A stretch of 5,820 bases of DNA from Desulfotomaculum sp. Its GTDB lineage: Bacteria > Bacillota > Desulfotomaculia > Desulfotomaculales > Nap2-2B. A program made the translations under genes and the position numbers. The notes beneath the pieces were generated by a model. The model was not told the origin of the DNA. It saw nothing but the letters and a program-made list of their open reading frames with translations, and made no database searches. The stretch covers positions 1 to 5,820 of the forward strand of contig DMIY01000178.1 in NCBI GenBank assembly GCA_003457075.1. The letters are read 5' to 3'. Positions 1 to 5,820 of this stretch are shown piece after piece; position 1 is the first letter of the stretch; every line of letters begins with the position of its first letter.

Positions 1-696
1 ATGTGCGGGATGACCCACTTTTTTTGCCGGCTCGGCGGCAAATGTCCAGATGCTTTTGGTAAATTCAAGAAACTCCTCTTTGGAAATTGTGCTTTTTCTT
101 TTGAGGTTTTCTCTTGCAAACAAACCTTTAGAAAAGACCAAAATATATTCATGAATATCTCTCAATGTTGGATTTTTAGCAGAAAGCCAGCTACCCCACG
201 CAGTTGAAGGACTGACACTTGAAGCTTTATTCCAGATAATTTCACCTCGCATTAAAAATCCTAGATCAAGCATATCTTCAACGATAAAGGCATGAAGAGG
301 GATGTACGGCTTTCTCCCTAAATTAGCTATGTTGATGCAAACCCTACCTCCTGGAACAAGAACCCTTTTAACTTCACTCCACACTCTTTTCAAGAATGTT
401 CTATACTCATTCAAGGTAAGATTCTCGTCATACTCTTTGCCTACATTGTAAGGAGGGGAGGTAACCATCAAATGAATGCTATTATCGGATAATTTCTCCA
501 TTTTTTCACTCGATTTACAAAGGATTTTATCCATAAACTCTAGCGGGACTGGATTTTCTACATACTTGACTGGTTCCTCTTTGGGCAATCCCTTATACAA
601 TCTACTTGTATAAAAGGAAGTGGAGTCATGATTAATTCTTCCAGGGGAACCAAAAGCACTTGTTTTTGTGCCGTTTCTTTTTCGATTAACTTTCAT
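1..696 (-). CDS. Site-specific DNA methyltransferase, beta class (N4-cytosine or N6-adenine), 3' end outside window
   Basis: This gene reads leftward from the ATG at 696-694 and stays open for 232 codons to the window edge, so the C-terminus is missing. It should transfer a methyl group from S-adenosylmethionine to an exocyclic amine in a specific DNA sequence. The catalytic motif IV, TSPPYN, is at residues 79-84; a Ser-Pro-Pro-Tyr form is more typical of N4-cytosine enzymes, but N6-adenine enzymes with it also occur. Family-typical stretches follow: RVLVPGGRVCINIANLGRKP (about 111-130), GEIIWNK (151-157), AWGSW (166-170), HEYILVFSK (182-190) and WTFAAEPAKKVGHPA (217-231). The last normally precedes the AdoMet-binding FxGxG motif, which would lie just beyond position 1. 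Motif IV before motif I defines the beta class. An excellent ribosome binding site supports the start. By eye the gene is clearly more AT-rich than mutS, which suggests transfer. A partner nuclease, if any, would be outside the window. Confidence 0.92.
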   Translation of the reverse strand, partial: MKVNRKRNGTKTSAFGSPGRINHDSTSFYTSRLYKGLPKEEPVKYVENPVPLEFMDKILCKSSEKMEKLSDNSIHLMVTSPPYNVGKEYDENLTLNEYRTFLKRVWSEVKRVLVPGGRVCINIANLGRKPYIPLHAFIVEDMLDLGFLMRGEIIWNKASSVSPSTAWGSWLSAKNPTLRDIHEYILVFSKGLFARENLKRKSTISKEEFLEFTKSIWTFAAEPAKKVGHPAH

Positions 697-700
697 TTAG

Positions 701-710
701 TCCTCCCTCC
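701..710 (-). promoter_or_regulatory. Ribosome binding site of the DNA methyltransferase gene
   Basis: On the minus strand the sequence GGAGGGAGGA lies just before the ATG at 696. The first GGAGG is 9 bases from the start codon, close to ideal spacing. It fixes the start, and the next in-frame Met (residue 55) is too far in. I looked for a promoter further upstream on this strand. There is a TATAAA at 732-727, but no -35 box at proper distance, so none is annotated. Confidence 0.85.
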
Positions 711-799
711 AAAGATCAACCCATCTTTTATAGGAATTGAACTCAATCTTTGTTTTTTGCCAATTTATTACGATTCTTCTAGACATACTATCTTCAACT

Positions 800-1079
800 G
801 TAAGTATTCAGTTAACTCGCCGAGGCATGATGTTGTCCCCGCTCACTCCAATGCTTCGCCTCGACAGCACCACGGCTTGTTTCGGACCGGACTAGCGGTG
901 CTGCAAAGGCGGCAAGATACTGGTTTCTTTGCTTGAATAACTTTTGAATGCCGCTGGTTTCACACCGCTGTCCGGTTACCCGAAGCTTCGCCGGGTGCTG
1001 TTACCGATGCTACGCAAGTCGTTCGCTTTAGGGCAACATCATGCCACTGCTTTATAAAGTTGCTTCACTGAATATTTAC
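800..1079. repeat. Inverted-repeat-bounded structured element (candidate MITE, IS relic or ncRNA)
   Basis: Two pairs of complementary blocks frame this stretch. The outer pair is GTAAGTATTCAGT (800-812) against ACTGAATATTTAC (1067-1079), 12 of 13 matching. The inner pair is GGCATGATGTTG (824-835) against CAACATCATGCC (1034-1045), perfect over 12 bases, continued by CCC (837-839)/GGG (1031-1033) after a one-base bulge at 836. The enclosed 190 or so bases are GC-richer than the flanks and contain further stems: 865-871 with 897-903, 909-914 with 949-954, and 978-982 with 992-996. There is no transposase or reverse transcriptase in the window. It could be a miniature inverted-repeat element, an orphan IS200/IS605-type end with its omega-RNA, or an independent structured RNA. 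The transcribed strand cannot be decided from sequence alone. Confidence 0.6.
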
Positions 1080-1095
1080 CTTCAACTTTTGAAGG
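1079..1095. repeat. Small perfect hairpin at the right edge of the inverted-repeat element
   Basis: CCTTCAA (1079-1085) and TTGAAGG (1089-1095) form a 7-bp perfect stem with a 3-base loop. No run of T follows on either strand, so it is not a standard intrinsic terminator. It abuts the right arm of the 800-1079 element and may belong to it. The left edge also carries CTTCAA (792-797) just outside its arm. Confidence 0.4.
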
Positions 1096-1230
1096 GTTAT
1101 CTACCGAGTGTTACCATGATGTTTTTTAATTATCTCTGAAAATGATTGGGTACCATATTTTGTACCGTTCTACATCTACCTTTGTTTTCCTTCTTCTTTT
1201 GGCAAAAATTTCAGAATTAAGCTGGCCGCA

Positions 1231-1268
1231 CACTGAATATTTACGAGATTTACGACGAGATTTACGAG
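1231..1268. repeat. Short direct repeats: copy of the element's arm plus ATTTACGA units
   Basis: CACTGAATATTTAC at 1231-1244 is an exact 14-base repeat of 1066-1079, the right arm of the upstream element. It runs into three copies of ATTTACGA beginning at 1239, 1248 and 1260, two of them embedded in the longer GAGATTTACGA (1245-1255 and 1257-1267). The following CGAGGATGTTGT (1266-1277 region) resembles the left-arm sequence CGAGGCATGATGTTGT (821-836) with four bases missing. This may be debris of a second element copy or binding sites for a regulator. Confidence 0.45.
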
Positions 1269-1327
1269 GATGTTGTATAAAAGATCAAGATTTTTTAACT
1301 CTATAGTCTTCAGGTAGGGTAACTACT

Positions 1328-1360
1328 CAGGCAGGTTCTTATTTGCCCGCCTGCTCTTTT
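1328..1360 (+). terminator. Weak terminator-like hairpin before the mutS promoter
   Basis: GCAGG (1331-1335) can pair with CCTGC (1350-1354) across a 14-base loop, or CAGGC (1328-1332) with GCCTG (1349-1353), followed by TCTTTT at 1355-1360. This could stop transcripts arriving from the intergenic element, but the stem is only 5 to 6 bp with a large loop. The hairpin overlaps the proposed -35 box of mutS. Chance is a serious alternative. Confidence 0.25.
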
Positions 1361-1370
1361 GTGGTATAAT
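1343..1370 (+). promoter_or_regulatory. Sigma-A type promoter with extended -10, driving mutS operon
   Basis: A perfect TATAAT at 1365-1370 is preceded by TGG (1362-1364), giving the extended -10 pattern TGnTATAAT. A partial -35, TTGCCC (1343-1348), is 16 bases upstream. Transcription would start near 1377, leaving a very short leader of about 15 bases with the Shine-Dalgarno at its 5' end. The short leader is unusual, and an additional promoter further upstream is possible. Confidence 0.6.
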
Positions 1371-1375
1371 GTGCC

Positions 1376-1383
1376 GGGGAGGG
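1376..1383 (+). promoter_or_regulatory. Ribosome binding site that decides the mutS start
   Basis: GGGGAGGG ends 8 bases before the GTG at 1392. It supports that GTG over the upstream in-frame TTG at 1359, which has no Shine-Dalgarno and overlaps the -10 box, and over the ATG at 1407, for which the spacing would be too long. Confidence 0.75.
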
Positions 1384-1391
1384 AACAACCG

Positions 1392-4040
1392 GTGGGCTAT
1401 ACACCCATGATCGAGCAATACCTGGAGATCAAGAACCAGCATCAAGACGCCATTCTCTTTTTCCGTCTGGGTGATTTTTATGAAATGTTTTTCGATGACG
1501 CCGTACTGGCAGCCAGGGAACTGGAGATCACCCTCACCGGCCGCGATGGTGGCGAAAACAGGCGGATACCTATGTGCGGCGTCCCCTACCATGCCGCTCA
1601 AACCTATATCACCCGTTTAATTCAAAAAAGTTACAAAGTAGCCATTTGTGAGCAGATGGAAGAACCAGGAGCCGGTAGGGGAATAGTTCGTCGCCAGGTG
1701 ACACGGATAGTTACTCCGGGTACTCTCATAGAAGAGCAGACGCTGGAAGAAAAGAAGCATAACTTCCTGGCAGCCGTGAGAGCGATGGAAACCTCGTATG
1801 GCCTGGCTTTTGCCGACGTCACCACGGGATTGTTTATGGCCACCCAGTTCGACGGCGACAGCAGTGAAAATATGTTGCTGGATGAACTGGCCAGGCTTCA
1901 ACCCGCAGAGATCTTACTGGCAGATGCCGCGGAAAATAACAAAACGGCCAGCAGGATAAAAAAAAGATGTTCTGCTGTTATTTCATTTGTTTCCCCCGGG
2001 ACGTTCAGCCGGGAAAAAGCCATAAGAATTCTTTCCAGGCAATTGGGACCGGCCTGGCAGCAATCGGCACTGAATACTTTCCCCCGGGCAGTAGATGCTG
2101 CCGGCGGATTAATGGTCTATTTAAAGGACACTCAAAAATGCGATTTGCTGCAGATTAACCAGGTTCAATTATACTCCCCCGGGCAGTATATGATTCTGGA
2201 TGCAATCACCCGGCGCAACCTGGAATTGACAGCTTCCATGCGCGACGGGTCCCGCTGGGGCACTCTTTTATGGGTGCTGGACTATACCGTTACGGCTATG
2301 GGCGGGCGTCTTATAAGATCCTGGATAGAACGGCCGTTGCTGGATCTGAAGACTATCCGGAACCGCCTGGACGCCCTGGAAGAAACAGTTAACAATATTT
2401 TCTTCCGGCACGAATTAAAACAGCTTCTTTCTTCCATCTACGATCTGGAAAGGTTAACGGCGCGTGTGGCCTACGGTTCAGCCAACGCCCGCGACATGCT
2501 GGCTTTAAAAGATTCTCTTTCCGTTTTGCCTTCTTTAAAACAACTCTTGCTGAATAATCAGGCAAAGTTATGGCTGGAAATTGCAGGGGCAATTGACTGC
2601 CAGGAGGATTTACGGGAGTTACTGGAGAATTCTATCAGTGAAGATCCTCCTTTCTCAGTACGGGAAGGAGGAATCATAAAACCAGGTTATCATCCGGAAG
2701 CAGATCGTTTACAGGCAGCCAGCCGTAGTGGTAAAGACTGGCTGGTTAATCTGGAAACCCGGGAGAGGGAACGGACGGGGATTAAATCGTTGAAAATAGG
2801 CTTTAACAAAGTATTTGGCTATTATATAGAAGTGACCCGGACTAACCTTAACCTGGTGGCGGAAGATTATATAAGAAAACAGACGCTGGCCAATGCTGAA
2901 CGTTTTATCACGCCCGAGTTAAAAGAATTAGAAGAAAAAATCCTGGGTGCGGAAGATCGCCTGGTGCAGTTGGAGTACCAGTTGTTTGTAGAGATACGTG
3001 ATCAGGTGGCTGCTGTCATCCCGGCACTGCAAAAAACAGCGCATGCCGCGGCTACGGCCGACTGCCTGCTTTCCCTGGCGGAAGCTGCAATTAAAGCAAA
3101 CTACACACGCCCTCAAGTTAGTGAAAAAGATCGCATTCTTATTCGGGAGGGCCGTCATCCTGTGCTTGAACGTGTACTGAGCACGGGAGAGTTTGTTCCC
3201 AACGACATATTATTAAACGAAGAAAATCGTCTAATAATTCTTACCGGGCCAAACATGGCCGGTAAAAGCACCTATATGCGGCAGGCAGCGTTACTGGTAC
3301 TGATGGCTCAAATGGGCAGCTTTGTCCCCGCCCGGCAGGCTGAAGTCGGGCTTGTGGATCGAATTCTTACCAGGGTTGGCGCCAGCGACGACCTGGCCAT
3401 TGGCCAGAGTACCTTTATGACGGAAATGAACGAATGCCGGACAATCATAAATTCCGCCACTGTAAGAAGCCTGATCATTATGGACGAGGTAGGCCGGGGT
3501 ACCAGTACATACGATGGAATCAGCATTGCCTGGGCGCTGGTGGAATATATAGCCACACAGGTAAAGGCAAAAACTTTATTTTCAACCCATTATCATGAAT
3601 TGACCGACCTGGAAAAGCTGGCGGGAGTTAGGAATTTTACGATAACTGTGCAGGAACAGGGAGAAGACATTGTTTTTCTGCGCCAGGTCTTACCCGGCAA
3701 AGCCGACCGTAGTTACGGAATTCAAGTAGCGCGGCTTGCCGGCCTGCCAAGGGTTATTTTAAGCCGTGCCCGTGAAATAATGAATAGTCTGGAGTACCGG
3801 CAGGCTGCAGCAAAACAACCGGCTCCAACCAAGGGAAATCCCGGCTCAGACATGGATGGCAAAGTTCATGTCGAACCGGCAGGCAGGCAAGTCGTGAAAG
3901 AGTTAACTGCTTTAAACGTCTGTAAACTGACACCGCTGGAGGCATTGAATCTGGTTGCCCGCTGGCAGGAAAACATACTGGGCAAAGGATCCAACCACAG
4001 ACAGGATTTTCTTGCGAAGAGCGAAATGGAGGTGACTTAG
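1392..4040 (+). CDS. mutS: DNA mismatch repair protein MutS
   Basis: MutS binds mismatches and small loops in newly replicated DNA and, as an ATP-driven clamp, recruits MutL. With the GTG start the protein has 882 residues, normal for MutS1. The mismatch-reading Phe-X-Glu motif is in GDFYEMF (Phe29, Glu31). The core/clamp region includes FGYYIEVT (475-482) and the following NAERFITPELKELEEKIL stretch. The ATPase domain has Walker A GPNMAGKST (619-627, Lys625), the STFMTEM segment (673-679), Walker B with signature DEVGRGTST (698-706, Asp698/Glu699) and STHYHEL (731-737). The C-terminal helical dimerisation region LTALNVCKLTPLEALNLV is present. All catalytic residues look intact. One oddity: the linker before it (about residues 795-833) shows no QLxLF-type beta-clamp binding motif; the corresponding place reads GKVHVEPAG (823-831). 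The gene is first in a rightward operon, with the next start 2 bases after its stop. Confidence 0.98.
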   Translation: MGYTPMIEQYLEIKNQHQDAILFFRLGDFYEMFFDDAVLAARELEITLTGRDGGENRRIPMCGVPYHAAQTYITRLIQKSYKVAICEQMEEPGAGRGIVRRQVTRIVTPGTLIEEQTLEEKKHNFLAAVRAMETSYGLAFADVTTGLFMATQFDGDSSENMLLDELARLQPAEILLADAAENNKTASRIKKRCSAVISFVSPGTFSREKAIRILSRQLGPAWQQSALNTFPRAVDAAGGLMVYLKDTQKCDLLQINQVQLYSPGQYMILDAITRRNLELTASMRDGSRWGTLLWVLDYTVTAMGGRLIRSWIERPLLDLKTIRNRLDALEETVNNIFFRHELKQLLSSIYDLERLTARVAYGSANARDMLALKDSLSVLPSLKQLLLNNQAKLWLEIAGAIDCQEDLRELLENSISEDPPFSVREGGIIKPGYHPEADRLQAASRSGKDWLVNLETRERERTGIKSLKIGFNKVFGYYIEVTRTNLNLVAEDYIRKQTLANAERFITPELKELEEKILGAEDRLVQLEYQLFVEIRDQVAAVIPALQKTAHAAATADCLLSLAEAAIKANYTRPQVSEKDRILIREGRHPVLERVLSTGEFVPNDILLNEENRLIILTGPNMAGKSTYMRQAALLVLMAQMGSFVPARQAEVGLVDRILTRVGASDDLAIGQSTFMTEMNECRTIINSATVRSLIIMDEVGRGTSTYDGISIAWALVEYIATQVKAKTLFSTHYHELTDLEKLAGVRNFTITVQEQGEDIVFLRQVLPGKADRSYGIQVARLAGLPRVILSRAREIMNSLEYRQAAAKQPAPTKGNPGSDMDGKVHVEPAGRQVVKELTALNVCKLTPLEALNLVARWQENILGKGSNHRQDFLAKSEMEVT
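4028..4035 (+). promoter_or_regulatory. Ribosome binding site for the hydantoinase-like gene, inside the mutS end
   Basis: GGAGGTGA is a full-length match to the anti-Shine-Dalgarno and sits within the last codons of mutS, 7 bases before the GTG at 4043. It fixes that start and suggests that translation of the two genes is coupled. Confidence 0.85.
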
Positions 4041-4042
4041 GA

Positions 4043-5731
4043 GTGAATATCGGGATCGATGTAGGAGGCACTTATACTGATGCAGTTCTCCTGGAGAAAG
4101 ACAGGGTACTGGCAACAGCCAAGGTGTCAACCCGGGAAGATTTATTATCCTCTGTTTTGGAAGCGCTTGACACAATAATGAAAGGAATTCCGGCAGAATC
4201 GGTTAGTCGAGTGGCTTTGAGCACAACCATGATCACCAACCTCATTGCCGAGAAGAAATACGACAGGGTTGGCCTGTTAATTATGCCCGGCCCGGGTTTG
4301 AGCCATGACTCGTACCGTTATCCAACCGATATACACATAGTTACCGGGGCCATTGACTACCGGGGAAGAGAAATAACGCCCATTAATCTCTCCCAGGTGG
4401 ACAAGGCAATAGATGATCTGGCAGCCGGGGGTTATCGCAAAGTAGCGATAGCAGGAAAGTTTTCCTGCCGGAACAACAGCCATGAAGCAACAGTAGAAAG
4501 GCAGGTAAAGAAAAAGTATCCTGATTGGGATGTGGAACTGGGTCATAAGGTTGCCGGCCAGTTAAATTTCCCCAGGCGGTTAACCTCTACCTACCTCAGT
4601 TGTGCAACAAAGAAAAAGTATCAGTTGTTTATCGACTCTGTACAGGAAGCCCTGGCCTGGCGCAATATTAAGGCACAGGTTTTCATTCTTAAGGCCGATG
4701 GGGGAACCTTACCGCTGTCCTATTCTCCGGATGTGGCCATTGAAACCATTTTCAGCGGGCCGGCAGCCAGCACCCTGGGAGTACAGGCTTTAACTCCTCC
4801 GGGAAAAACTTCTGTGGCGGTAGATATTGGTGGTACCACCACTGACTTGTCATTAATACTTGGCGGACAGCCTTTACTTTCTTCCAAAGGAGCCAGAATA
4901 GACGACTTTCTGACCCATGTACGCACGCTGGCAGTTAAATCGGTGCCCATCGGGGGAGACAGTGTTGTTGAACGGGTAGGCAGGGAAATCGTCGTTTACT
5001 CAGAGCGGATGGGCCTGCCCTTTTGCCTGGGTGGTCCGCTGCCGACGCCAACCGATGCGCTGAAGACATTGGGATTAACCACGTTGGGCGATCAGCAACG
5101 TGCCCGGCAGGCGATGAATATGTTAAGGGGTTCTTCTCCCGCCAGCGTTGAAGAAATAGCCTCAGAAGTGATCCTTTTCGTTGTTGAGACTATTGTGAAA
5201 GAAATCTTAGGAATGTTTGTCCAGTGGGAACAGGAGCCCACTTATCGGGTATGGGAAGTTCTCCAGAAAAAAAGGGTTCGTCCCGATACGGTCGTAGGAG
5301 TGGGAGGGGGAGCGAGTGGCTTTATTCCACGGATCGCATCCCGCCTGGGCTTTTTTCCTGTTGTTCCACCTTATGCTTCTGTAGCCAACGCTATCGGGGC
5401 GGCAGTCGCCCGTCCCACTCTGCAGGTCAGCATCAGGGCAGATACTGAACAGGCAACCTATACCGTTTTAGAAGAAGGCTACCAGGGAAAGCTGGAAAAG
5501 TACCCCTTTGGAATCGATCAGGTTTTTGAACTTGCCAAAGAGTGGCTTGCCAGGCGGGCCGGCAAGTACGGTCTGGAAAGCAACCTGGACGGACTTGAAA
5601 CAACCAGGAGCGAGGTTTTTAACATGGTCAGGGATTGGGTTACCGTAGGACGGCTTTACGACATGACGGTGCAAACACCAAGAGGAATTCTGCATCATAT
5701 CGGGGCGGAGGTGGGGAACAATGGCAATTGA
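4043..5731 (+). CDS. Hydantoinase/oxoprolinase family protein (HyuA-like ASKHA fold), short form
   Basis: The 562-residue product belongs to the hydantoinase A/oxoprolinase family, which typically opens cyclic imides or lactams such as hydantoin or 5-oxoproline with ATP. The actin-like ATP-binding motifs are visible: phosphate-1 loop GIDVGGTYTD (4-13), the family block FSGPAAS (237-243), phosphate-2 loop VDIGGTTTDLSLI (260-272) and adenosine-side glycine motif VVGVGGGASG (417-426). No signal peptide or membrane segment is seen, so it should be cytosolic. Stand-alone HyuA proteins are usually nearer 650-700 residues, so this is a short variant, and no HyuB partner follows it. The substrate cannot be read from the sequence; acetophenone carboxylase or acetone carboxylase subunits are distant alternatives. 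It starts with GTG 2 bases after mutS and overlaps the next gene by 11 bases, so it is surely in the mutS operon. Confidence 0.88.
   Translation: MNIGIDVGGTYTDAVLLEKDRVLATAKVSTREDLLSSVLEALDTIMKGIPAESVSRVALSTTMITNLIAEKKYDRVGLLIMPGPGLSHDSYRYPTDIHIVTGAIDYRGREITPINLSQVDKAIDDLAAGGYRKVAIAGKFSCRNNSHEATVERQVKKKYPDWDVELGHKVAGQLNFPRRLTSTYLSCATKKKYQLFIDSVQEALAWRNIKAQVFILKADGGTLPLSYSPDVAIETIFSGPAASTLGVQALTPPGKTSVAVDIGGTTTDLSLILGGQPLLSSKGARIDDFLTHVRTLAVKSVPIGGDSVVERVGREIVVYSERMGLPFCLGGPLPTPTDALKTLGLTTLGDQQRARQAMNMLRGSSPASVEEIASEVILFVVETIVKEILGMFVQWEQEPTYRVWEVLQKKRVRPDTVVGVGGGASGFIPRIASRLGFFPVVPPYASVANAIGAAVARPTLQVSIRADTEQATYTVLEEGYQGKLEKYPFGIDQVFELAKEWLARRAGKYGLESNLDGLETTRSEVFNMVRDWVTVGRLYDMTVQTPRGILHHIGAEVGNNGN
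5707..5713 (+). promoter_or_regulatory. Ribosome binding site for the deacetylase-like gene
   Basis: GGAGGTG lies inside the 3' end of the hydantoinase-like gene, 7 bases before the ATG at 5721. It supports that start despite the 11-base overlap between the two frames. Confidence 0.8.
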
Positions 5732-5820
5732 AAAAACAGGCATCGTGTTTTTCCCCGCCTTTGACTGGGCCATTTCCCCCACTCATCCGGAGAGGGAAGA
5801 AAGGCTGTTGTATACAAGGG
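5721..5820 (+). CDS. Histone deacetylase family protein (AcuC/acetylpolyamine amidohydrolase-like), N-terminal fragment
   Basis: Only the first 33 codons are in the window; the frame is open to the right edge. The peptide begins MAIEKTGIVFFPAFDWAISP and continues with THPEREERLLYTR. The HPERxERL pattern close after the first beta-strand is characteristic of the histone deacetylase superfamily, whose bacterial members are zinc-dependent amidohydrolases acting on acetyl-lysine in proteins or on acetylated polyamines. The zinc ligands and catalytic histidines would lie beyond the window, so activity cannot be judged. The ATG overlaps the end of the hydantoinase-like gene by 11 bases and has a strong ribosome binding site, which makes it the third gene of the mutS operon. 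Identification rests on one short motif, hence the moderate confidence. Confidence 0.7.
   Translation, partial: MAIEKTGIVFFPAFDWAISPTHPEREERLLYTR

Larger units (their letters stand above)
697..1391. other. Divergent intergenic region without a convincing gene
   Basis: About 700 bases separate the leftward methyltransferase from rightward mutS. I find no open reading frame here with a ribosome binding site and protein-like composition. An open frame at 628-936 on the plus strand begins inside the methyltransferase gene in antisense and is probably spurious. The region divides into an AT-rich methyltransferase upstream segment (about 711-799), a GC-richer element bounded by inverted repeats (800-1079), an AT-rich stretch with short direct repeats (about 1080-1320), and the mutS promoter region (about 1328-1391). 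Confidence 0.75.

Noticed and set aside
1..207. Plus-strand open frame of 68 codons
   Set aside because: It is antisense to the methyltransferase coding frame, which has clear family motifs across the same bases.
727..763. Possible methyltransferase promoter on the minus strand (TTGGCA and TATAAA)
   Set aside because: The boxes are about 25 bases apart, too far for a sigma-A promoter, and no better pair was found.
628..936. 102-codon plus-strand open frame spanning the methyltransferase start and the left half of the structured element
   Set aside because: It is antisense to the methyltransferase at its 5' end, has no ribosome binding site, and its later part simply translates the GC-rich structured DNA.
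981..990. Perfect 10-base palindrome CGAAGCTTCG
   Set aside because: It is contained in the larger structured element and is better read as part of its 978-996 hairpin than as a separate operator.
800..1079. Retron, group II intron or integron attC interpretation of the inverted-repeat element
   Set aside because: No reverse transcriptase or integrase is present, I see no group II domain V-like hairpin, and the core sites of attC are not apparent.
1149..1166. Short palindrome GGTAC...GTACC
   Set aside because: Only 5 bp per arm with an 8-base spacer; expected by chance.
1359..1391. Upstream TTG start adding 11 residues to MutS
   Set aside because: It overlaps the -10 box, lacks a ribosome binding site, and the extra residues do not resemble MutS N-termini; the GTG at 1392 has good spacing from GGGGAGGG.

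Overview
The window looks like chromosomal DNA from a Gram-positive Clostridia-type bacterium, probably Peptococcaceae-like (Desulfotomaculum/Pelotomaculum relatives). The reasons are the strong GGAGG-type ribosome binding sites before every gene, the use of GTG starts, moderate GC content and the Firmicutes-like MutS sequence. This placement is inference from protein style, not a database result.

Layout. Positions 1-696 hold the first 232 codons of a leftward gene for a beta-class DNA methyltransferase that runs off the left edge. Positions 697-1391 form a gene-free divergent intergenic region of about 700 bases. It contains a roughly 280-base element (800-1079) bounded by imperfect inverted repeats with a GC-rich, hairpin-forming interior, then an AT-rich stretch with short direct repeats, then a promoter with an extended -10 box. 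A rightward operon follows: mutS (1392-4040), a short hydantoinase/oxoprolinase-type ASKHA protein (4043-5731) and the start of a histone-deacetylase-family protein (5721 to the right edge). The operon genes are separated by 2 bases and overlap by 11 bases, and each downstream ribosome binding site lies inside the preceding gene, so co-transcription and coupled translation are likely.

How the genes relate. MutS recognises mismatches after replication. Why it shares an operon with a hydantoinase/oxoprolinase-like protein and a deacetylase-like amidohydrolase is not evident from the sequence. The methyltransferase is visibly more AT-rich than the operon and is probably part of a restriction-modification or solitary-methylation locus lying to the left, possibly acquired horizontally. 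The element between them is the least explained part of the window: it could be a non-autonomous mobile element, a relic of an IS200/IS605-type element with its guide-like RNA, or a structured RNA.
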